The notes under the pieces are model-generated. The model worked only from the letters and a program-made list of their open reading frames with translations. It did not search any database and was not told the DNA's origin. A stretch of 64,000 nt of DNA, from the NCBI RefSeq assembly GCF_023053635.1, contig NC_086182.1:36994001-37058000 (forward strand), given 5' to 3'. This stretch comes from Elgaria multicarinata webbii (taxonomy: Eukaryota; Chordata; Lepidosauria; Squamata; Anguidae). Positions 43,009 to 64,000 of this stretch are shown in pieces (the first letter of the stretch is position 1; each line of letters starts with the position of its first letter). The position numbers and the translations under genes were made by a program.

Positions 43009-45269
43009 ATAGTAGATTTATCACAAGGTTTTAAATGCCTCTGGATTGGTAAAAACCACGGCCGCCACTGCTCAGTTTGTACAAGAGTAAACCCTCCAAG
43101 CAGGACTTGCTGGGTCTTCCTTCTCCTGCAGGGAGCGATCCTGCTTCCCTCATAAATGGCCTCTTGAGCCAAGGACTTTGGAAAGTTTCCGATCCATTTG
43201 GCTGGAGAAGCCTGAACTCCCACTTCTTTGGCGGGGGGGGGGGCTGTGTGTCGCCTCCCGTTTCTCAAGTCGTCCCCCGCCCCGGAGGGGCTGCCTGCCT
43301 GCCTGCCCTGAGCACACCAACTCTCTCCGGCTGCTCTTGCTCCAGTGGCACTGCCCCCCACCACCCCCATACATCCCTACCCCACCCCGATACAAAACAA
43401 AAGCCAGCCAGCCTTCCTCTCAACCCTGCCCCACTTGTGCCCCCGCTGGTGGTGCTCAGCCAGGTGCATCCACCTACCCTGCCCTTGCCTCCTGGTCCCA
43501 GGCATGCAGGCAGGTAGCAAAATTAGGTGGGTGGATCCCCTCATGGCTTGCCATATCCGGCTGCTTGACAACATTCAGCGTGGTGAGTGAAGGAAGCACC
43601 TTTCTGTGGGCCTGCCGGTAAAGTTTCCTGCTGCAGACGAACCAGCCCAGGGCCTGCAATCCTGTTTGCCAGTGTGTGTGTGGGGGGGGGGGGGGGATGG
43701 ATGGGTTTCTGCCTCAAGGTTTGCCCTGCCTGCCTCAATGGGGGGCTCCAACACCAGCTGGGGGAAGGAGTCGGGAATTTGGGGAGGGAGAATGTCCAGA
43801 GGAGTCCTAGCTTTGAACTCTCTGCTCCTTCTCCAGGGTGCATCTGAGAAGGAATCTGTCCGTTCACCCCCAGAGATAAGATGAGCTATCAAAGCAGCAC
43901 ACAGTGCCACGGGGCTGCGCAAGTCGTTTAGTTTGGCGCCTAGGGCAAAGGGTAAGATGCCACACACACTCCCCATTCCACGTGCCTGGACTGACCATCA
44001 AGCCTGACCACACCTCTGAGGATGGAGCCGCAACCGCCACAGCACCTGAGGGCAGCAGAACGGCTTCAGGGGCACAGGGGGCCCGTGTGGCACTCTCAGC
44101 TCTGTCCTCCAACACTTCAGCATAGATCCCCAGCAGTTGGCACCTAAGGTGCCGAGTGCCCTCTTTCGTAGAGGACTGTCCAATTTAAAGACAAAGAACC
44201 AAGTGAAAGAAGAGCAAAGGGGCCTTGGAGTTGCCCATTAGCCATTACACCTGGGCAGCAGAGTGAGCCAGGTGTTCCCTTGCTCAGTCACCTGGCCCAC
44301 ACCGTGGTACGATTATTTCTACTCCCATTACCATCATCTCTTCTAAATTGACTTCCATACAAATAAATCAGCATCTGTCTATTTTATGCAAACAGGTGCC
44401 TCTCTTTTGACCTGTGCTTTGGTGATGTGTGTCCTCTTTTTGGCCTCCCTCTGACTGTGCTGAACTCCTTGGGGCAGGGGATGTGGGGCCGCAGAGGAAG
44501 AGAGAATCGGGGTGCATGAGCCTCTGGCTTTGGACCATTCATACTGACTCTTGTCTTAAAAACATTTAGAACCAAAAGCAATGCTGTGGAGTGAGAGTGA
44601 CAGAAGCAGCAGAGCTATCTGAGAAATCTCTGTGGCAGGAAGCAGGTTTCTCTCTCGCTGTGAATCATTGCATCAAAGCATGAACTGAAAGTATGAAGAA
44701 AAGGGCCCCTTTCGATTTGAATATGTACTTAAAGTAGTCACCCAAATTACATAACCTGTTGGTTTTTTGTAGGGATCACAATTAAGCTATATGCAGCTTC
44801 ACTTGAAGCAGGTCCTACTGAACAGAGTGTGACTCCAAGGTGACTGTGCACAAGAATAGGCAGTGGGGCAGGCAGATCCGATTGTCTTCTGGGCACCATG
44901 TGGTGCTGTTGCACCACGTGACACTGCTCCTTTGGTGGAAAAACCTTCGCCAGCATTGTGAGATCCGCATGCCAGCAAAACTCTGCAGGGGCAAAGGGCT
45001 AAACTGAGAGGAGCTGGGGCATGATTTTTTAAAAATGTATATTCTAATTTTCATCCAACAAGTACACAATATAAACATGAGAATTGCCATGCCACTGCTG
45101 GAGGAATCTTCTTCAGGGGAGGAGCTAGAGCTTCCAGAGGCAAACCGCAGCAAGGAGCAGTCCATGCCAGGAGACCAGAAGGCGCCTAGGCCCTCAGGTG
45201 AGATGACCACAGGTCCAACCCCACAACAGGAGGAACTCTGCCTCTGAGACGAAGGTTGAACCACCACCA

Positions 45270-45760
45270 CTAGAGTGTCAGCGTCTCAAGAGCCAGGACA
45301 GAACCATCGCTGTGAGGAGGGGTGCCTGTTTGCAAAAGAAGACTTCTCATGAATAAAGGGCTTCTCATGAGCAGGGCCCTCCTTATGAGGACTTCTTCCA
45401 GAGGCCTCTGATCTGCTGCAGCTGAGTCCTGGGTGGGGCGCAGGAAGCTCCACCTTTTAAGACACAGTGGTAGGCAGGGAGGGTTATTGGGACCACACTT
45501 TATTTCAGTTTCCAGTACCAGAAATCCTTGCTTCTGCCTGGACTGATCTCTCATGCTGCTGATGTTGAGTTCCTGAAAAGTCCTGTTCCTTAGCTTGTGC
45601 TTGGATTGCACTGTTTGCCTGTGCTTCTAACCCCTGCCTGTCTTTGGACCTTTAAACAGATTTGCCCCATAGACTACCTCAGGACCAAGTCTCAGCCTGG
45701 CCCAACAAGACAACAGTGTGTTTGTATACAATTCAAACTTAACAATAAACTGGTAAGGAG
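45270..45760 (+). mobile_element. Possible fossil LTR-like segment (low confidence)
   Basis: The sequence resembles the 3' half of some reptile LTRs by pattern (pyrimidine-rich CTGCCTG repeats leading to an AATAAA near 45749). No partner repeat or internal region was found, so it would be a solitary, old fragment. It may equally be the end of another repeat. Confidence 0.25.
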
Positions 45761-45805
45761 GAAGACCAAGGGTGGAATTCTGCCTTCCCCAACACAGTAC
45801 TCTCT

Positions 45806-45892
45806 AGATATGTTGGACTGCAAGTCCCATCGTTCCCAGGCAGCAATGGCCATGCTAACTGGGAATGATGGGAGTTGCAGTCCAACACATCT
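45806..45892. mobile_element. Short fold-back (MITE-like) element
   Basis: Arms 45806-45837 and 45861-45892 are inverted repeats matching at 29 of 32 bases, with the GATGGGAGTTGCAGTCCAAC core. Same family as 925-1024. Confidence 0.75.
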
Positions 45893-45993
45893 CAGGGGAA
45901 TTGGGTTGGAAAACGCTGGTGTAATTCATGTGGAGGTATCTGGATCTGTCAAGTAACTAAATGAAAATGAGTTCAATGAGGATTTGAGTCACT

Positions 45994-46075
45994 TAGGCTG
46001 CAATCCTATACCCACTTTCCTAGGAGTAAGCCCTATTGAACTCATTCTGAGGAGACATGTATAGGATAGTGGAAT
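45994..46075. mobile_element. Short repeat TGCAATCCTATA..GTATAGGAT (fold-back type)
   Basis: GGCTGCAATCCTATACCCAC and ATGTATAGGAT are the inverted ends, and AGTAAGCCCTATTGAACTCA the centre of a very common squamate palindromic repeat. This copy has lost part of one arm. Confidence 0.6.
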
Positions 46076-46199
46076 TAATGATGCCATTCCACAATTCATT
46101 TGTTCATAGTGGTTTCATGCTGTCACCACGTATATATTCATATGTGATAAAACTCTACCCAGATTCAACAAAATTGTCTGTTTCTGTGATCTGGTCTGA

Positions 46200-46505
46200 A
46201 TGATCACCATGGGTTAAACAAAGCATGGTGTGTGCCAGGTGCCATTTGTTTAATCAGATGCCCAGACACAGCTTGTCATGTTGTCTGAACCTGGGCAGCA
46301 TGGCTTGTTGGATGGAGGGGGGAACAACCCTCAATCTATGAGTTGCTCTTGGGTTATTTGAGGGTTGTTCCCCTGCTCCAACAAGCCATGGTGCCTGGGT
46401 TCAGATGATGCAATAAGCTGTGCCCAGGTGGGTGATTTAAGCCATGGTAAGTGCCAGAACCATTTGTCTGCACAAGCCACCACCTGCTTAACTCATGGTG
46501 GTTGT
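46200..46505. mobile_element. Large palindromic MITE-like element
   Basis: Arms 46204-46333 and 46358-46503 are inverted repeats: CATGGCTTGTTGGATGG pairs with CTCCAACAAGCCATGG, AACAACCCTCAA with TTGAGGGTTGTT, and the outer GGGTTAAAC with GCTTAACTC. The loop is about 24 bases. No coding capacity. Confidence 0.75.
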
Positions 46506-47600
46506 GCAAACCACGTCTGTGTTTCCTCTTGCAGCTCTTAGTACTTGGTTAACTTTCCAGCTAGTGCAATGGTCCAAATGTTATTGGTCAATATCCCATC
46601 AAGGCTACAGTATTTCATTTCCAGGATTTAGCTATGACTTGTCTTGCTGCCGCTATAAAAAAAGCTGGTTCTTCTTTCTGTAGTACAGCCTTGTTAGATC
46701 CATTGAAAATCAACAATAGTAGAAACATTGGATCATTTTCCATAATGTTTATGAGTATCTTGCTACATGCATTACAGATTTTTGATCCAAAATTCTTTAA
46801 TGACCTCACCTTCCTGCTACACACGGAAATGTTTTCTCTTCTCCCACGCTTCCACCAACACCCCAGAGTAACACAGTTGTACATAGAATTAGTGGAGGGT
46901 GGTACTACCTGCGTGTAGTTTTAATGTATTTTCGATTGTTCTGGTTGGTACAGATTTAAATGGCATTTTAGTCCATATAGTTTCCGATTGTCCTGAATCT
47001 ATTTGTTAACCGTACCCCTCTCCCATTACTTCCAATAGGCCGTCTGAATTTCCAGCAGATTCTATAACTTTGTATATATTTGAAACAAAAACCTTTAAGT
47101 TTTGGATACAAGTATTACATTTTCAAAACTTGTGAGAAGTCTTAACTGCTTGACGATCAGATTCTTGCCTAGTTGACATAACTGCATCCAGGACACTTCA
47201 ATATCTCCCAATGGTTCTTCTGTTTGCTCTCTGATTTTACGAGTTCCACCCTCCCCACAGAAGAATAAATCTTGTTATCCAAATGAATGTTTTGAATCCC
47301 AGTTCTCGCATTGTTTGTATTTGTCTGGGTTGCTAAAAGGCTTGTGAATTAAAATGGCAAAAGTGGTGAGATGGAGGAAGATGGGGGAATTTCTAGTGTA
47401 AAAACAACAACAATAATAAGATTCTCAACCATTTCCTCCCATTTATGTATCAGAAAGGCTGTGACTGGTGTGGTGTTTATAATATATTCTGTATTTTTCC
47501 ATCTGTGTCCGCATTTCTTCCTTATTTGCACTGTTTTGGCTCGTCCTTCCTCCCTGTGGGTTGCATTTTTGTTGAGCTAATAAAGCGGCCTGCCAAGCGT

Positions 47601-47680
47601 TTGGGCCCACAGCTCCCATCATCCCCTGTCTGGGGCCGATGGGAGTTGTAGGCCACGGCAGCTGGGTGCCACCAGGCCGG
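47601..47680. mobile_element. Degraded fold-back element next to the DDX6 promoter
   Basis: CACAGCTCCCATCATCCCC and GGGGCCGATGGGAGTTGTAG form the inverted core seen at 925-1024 and 45806-45892; the tail GGGTGCCACCAGGCC also matches. Confidence 0.6.
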
Positions 47681-47929
47681 CGGCTGCTCGTACGCGAGAC
47701 GGCTAGCTGGCAGGCAGGCTGGCAGGCAGCACCTCCGAGAGGGCTGCCGGATGAGGCCCGAGCGGGGCCCGCCTGCCTGCCTGCCTGCCCGCCCGCCCTG
47801 ACGCCTCGCCCCGCCAGGCGCTTCCCGGGCCGGAGCCTGGAGGCTTCGCAGGGCCGCCCGCCTGCATCCGGGTCTTCGCGACTCCCTCCGCTCTCCGAAT
47901 GCCAGCCGTGGACATTTAGCGCCGCTTCA

Positions 47930-47939
47930 GCGCATGCGC
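47930..47939. promoter_or_regulatory. NRF1 binding site
   Basis: GCGCATGCGC is the palindromic NRF1 core; it lies 75 bases upstream of the YY1 site in the DDX6 CpG island. Confidence 0.65.
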
Positions 47940-48004
47940 ACCCGCGCTCGGAAGCCGAGGGGCGGGGCCTGCGCTGAGGGAGGAAGGAAGGAAGGAAGGA
48001 GGAA

Positions 48005-48016
48005 GCCGCCATCTTG
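48005..48016 (+). promoter_or_regulatory. YY1 site
   Basis: GCCGCCATCTTG matches the YY1 consensus, which in housekeeping genes usually lies just downstream of the start site. This places the DDX6 TSS near 47.95-48.0 kb by inference. Confidence 0.65.
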
Positions 48017-49605
48017 TTGTCGCGTCGCCGCCGCCGCTGCTGCCGCCGCAGTCCGGAGCAGAGCCACCGACGGACGGGGAGACAGACCGACCGACAGCCG
48101 GAGCGGGCGACTGAGCGCAGGCAGGCAGGCAGACGCGGAGGGAGGGGCGGCCGGCCGGAGGGGCGGGCGGGCGGGCGAGCGGGGCCTTCGGTGGTACCGA
48201 GGCGCTTCCCCTGCTTGGGGCGGCGGCGGCGGCGGCAGGAGCGCGAGCAGCTGGGCCCGAGGATTGCGGCCGCCTCCACACGCGCGTCGGGCCGCCTCCG
48301 CCGGAGGGAAGGAGCGAAGGAAGGAAGGAGCGTCGATCGTAGGCCCGGCGGCCCCCGGTCGGGCCTGGCGGAGCGGCGCCTGGTCCGGCGGCTTTGTCGC
48401 CCTCAGGCCGCGCCCCTCCCCCCCGAGGCCGCGCGAGGGCCGGCACGGGCCCGTGGGGGGCCAGGCCAGGCCAGGCCAGGCGAGCGGCCGATCCGCGCGT
48501 CCGCCCGCGTCCCGGGGCCTCCCGCGGGGGTACGGGCGAGGCGAGCGTTTCCCCCGCGTCCCTGAGCCTGTGTCCACCGCGGGGCGAGGCGCCTGCCGTG
48601 CTCCGGGCCTGGCGCGGCTTCACGTCAGCGCCTTTCCAGGGGAGCCCGCCAAAGGCCGCTTCCTTCCCGCCCCGCGGCCCGGTTCCTGCGACGCTGCGGT
48701 CCTCGTGCCGCCTCGCGGCCTCCAGCCCCTGGCAGGAACGGCGGCGGCGGCGGCTGCGCCCCGAGGGCCCTGCGTGCGCAGCTTCACTCCCGAGGCCTCC
48801 GTGTTTGACCACTGTAACGAGGCTCTGCTTGGCCCGCTTCGTAATAGACGTCTTTGGCAAAACTCGAGCGTTATTCCCAGTTAGGCGGCTCCCGTGGAAG
48901 AGGCGCTCTGCGGTTCTCAAGTGCCGTCGAGCTCCGCGCTTCCTAATAATAGCACCACCTCAGAAAGATTTACAAGCAAGATTAAAGGCCCCTAATCTCT
49001 GTTGGAATTGCCCTGCCTTGAAAATGGGGATCTTTTTCACTGCCACCATACATAGTGTACTTTCATCTGATTGCAGTGCAGAAAGAAATCCCTCTCAATA
49101 TGTGTGTGTGTGTGTGTGCGCGCGCGCGCACACGTGTAAAGTACACAAGGTGTAGGGTTCCTTCACAACAACATTTCTATTATTATTATTATTGTTATTT
49201 ATTTATATAGCACCATCAATGTACATGGTGCTCCCTTCTAGAGAAGGGAGAGCAGTAAAATGAAACTTGAAAGCAAAGCAAAGGCAAGAGACCTGCATTA
49301 TCTAGTATCAGGATATGAAGCAAAACAATACTTTTGTTTAAAAAAAGTAAGCAAACAAAGAAGGTTTTTTTTTGTTAGTTTATTAATCTCAAAGAACATG
49401 ATTTGCTCTGCAGCACTGGTGAGGAATAGCAGGAGAAATTGGGTAGAGACTGTCTTTCTATGACCCGGTTCACACGTAACAGTGGCATTTGGCAGCAAAA
49501 TTAGATTAACTTTGTTTTGTATAACCCAATGTGCCCAGGTTCGGTCTTTACACTAACAATCTATGAATGGGGACTTCTTCTCACCATCCCCAGCCATGCT
49601 ACTCT

Positions 49606-49728
49606 GTTGCTGCAAAACCCACAAAGACTCCTGCGTCACCTTAAAGATGAAAGAATATCTTACGGTATAAGTTTTACGGACCATAGTTCACTTCATTGGA
49701 TGCATAGAGTGTTATCCTCAGCTGGCAG
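49606..49728 (-). mobile_element. Reptile interspersed repeat, left arm of an inverted pair
   Basis: Read on the minus strand: CTGAGGATAACACTCTATGC, GAAGTGAACTATGGTCC, ATCTTTAAGGTGACGCAGGA. It aligns with 50005-50112 on the plus strand. Confidence 0.65.
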
Positions 49729-50004
49729 GGTGTAAAAAAAAATTAAACAGGTCAGATGGAAAAGAAATATAAATACATTAAGTTATTATTATATTTATTT
49801 GTATCCCACCTTTTGCCCAGTACTGGGCCATCATACACTTATGATTACTTTGCATACATTTAAACTTTACTATACAGTGACCATTCTGATCACTCTGTTT
49901 ATTTTACATCCATTTAAGTTTTTAACGAAATGCTCACACAGACTATATATTTTTGCATTTCATTTTTATCTGGCCTTGTTTATATATTTTTCTCTATACC
50001 TAGC

Positions 50005-50112
50005 AACTGAGGATAACATTTCATACATCTGATGAAGTGGATGTAATCTATGGAAGGTTATTCCAGAATAAATGTGTTAATCTCTAAGGTTCCTCAATTC
50101 TCTTTTGTTGTG
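50005..50112 (+). mobile_element. Reptile interspersed repeat, right arm of an inverted pair
   Basis: AACTGAGGATAACATTTCAT, ATCTGATGAAGTGGATG, ATCTCTAAGGTTCCTCA; inverted relative to 49606-49728. Ends about 100 bases before DDX6 exon 2. Confidence 0.65.
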
Positions 50113-50215
50113 GATTCTGTTAGTAAAATACCCTAATTGGTTTGCATCATTTGAACAAGTGTTGGTTGCAACAAATCACTGCAAGTGCTAAAAGTATTGT
50201 CTGTCTTTTTTTCAG

Positions 50216-64000
<13,785 letters not shown>

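Larger units (their letters stand above)
41134..47679. other. Intergenic CXCR5-DDX6 region
   Basis: Between the divergent CXCR5 and DDX6 starts. Repeats are listed separately (41570-43008, 45270-45760, 45806-45892, 45994-46075, 46200-46505, 47601-47680). The CXCR5 promoter should lie just above 41133, but no TATA box or CpG island is evident. No further exon recognised. Confidence 0.6.
47680..48950 (+). promoter_or_regulatory. DDX6: DDX6 CpG-island promoter and first (non-coding) exon region
   Basis: About 1.3 kb of very GC- and CpG-rich sequence in an AT-rich neighbourhood, 2.3 kb upstream of the DDX6 ATG exon. It carries a perfect NRF1 site GCGCATGCGC (47930-47939), a GC box (about 47958-47967) and a perfect YY1 site GCCGCCATCTTG (48005-48016), an arrangement typical of housekeeping promoters with TSS near the YY1 site. 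Exon 1 and its donor lie within this block, but I could not fix the donor (one candidate is GTACGG near 48530). Confidence 0.8.
48951..50215 (+). other. DDX6: DDX6 intron 1 (3' part)
   Basis: AT-rich after the CpG island. Contains a GT/GC run (49101-49131), a repeat piece (49187-49262), and the inverted repeat pair 49606-49728 / 50005-50112. Confidence 0.7.

Noticed and set aside
45035-45247. Small acidic open frame with EESSSGEELELPEA
   Set aside because: Short, without splice context or a recognised family, and next to repeat-like sequence; likely repeat-derived.
45270-45760. Solitary LTR-like fragment
   Set aside because: Listed only at low confidence; no paired end or internal region supports an LTR element.
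47916-48920. Long Arg/Pro/Ala-rich frames on both strands of the DDX6 CpG island
   Set aside because: Typical stop-poor CpG-island sequence; low complexity and no homology.

Overview
This is a nuclear segment of a reptile, most likely a squamate (lizard or snake). The evidence is spliced vertebrate genes with GT-AG introns, many CR1 and L2 LINE remnants, tRNA-derived SINEs with an A/B-box head, a MIR-like CORE-SINE, and short palindromic elements of types I associate with squamates. The species cannot be fixed from the sequence. No bacterial, viral or CRISPR features were seen.

Layout: (1) 1-19.3 kb is GC-rich and holds no exon I can defend. It carries SINEs, fold-back elements, one CR1 copy and a few candidate regulatory blocks. 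It is upstream of, or the 5' intron of, BCL9L. (2) 19.3-31.1 kb is BCL9L on the + strand: seven coding exons, about 1455 codons counted from the first ATG seen, then a 2.6 kb 3' UTR. (3) 32.4-41.1 kb is CXCR5 on the - strand: one large exon holding the seven-helix receptor, plus a 13-codon first exon 6.2 kb away that was found by its splice phase. (4) 41.1-47.7 kb is a repeat-filled intergenic stretch with an L2/CR1 chimera and a 300 bp palindrome. (5) 47.7-64 kb is DDX6 on the + strand: a CpG-island promoter with NRF1, GC-box and YY1 sites, then exons 2 to 12. The gene runs off the right edge inside helicase motif VI.

The order BCL9L-CXCR5-DDX6 matches human 11q23.3 inverted, so this is a conserved syntenic block. 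The three genes have no shared pathway: BCL9L is a Wnt/beta-catenin co-activator, CXCR5 is the B-cell and follicular-helper-T chemokine receptor for CXCL13, and DDX6 is the DEAD-box helicase of mRNA decay and P-bodies. Base composition falls from GC-rich (BCL9L, CXCR5) to AT-rich (CXCR5 intron, DDX6) near 35-37 kb.

I found no wholly new system. The points most worth a second look are in CXCR5: an Asn in place of the nearly invariant sodium-site Asp of helix 2, a C-terminal tail about 40 residues longer than the human one, and the remote 13-codon first exon. Next are several fold-back elements, one carrying a ZNF143-like core just upstream of the DDX6 promoter, and two rearranged LINE copies.
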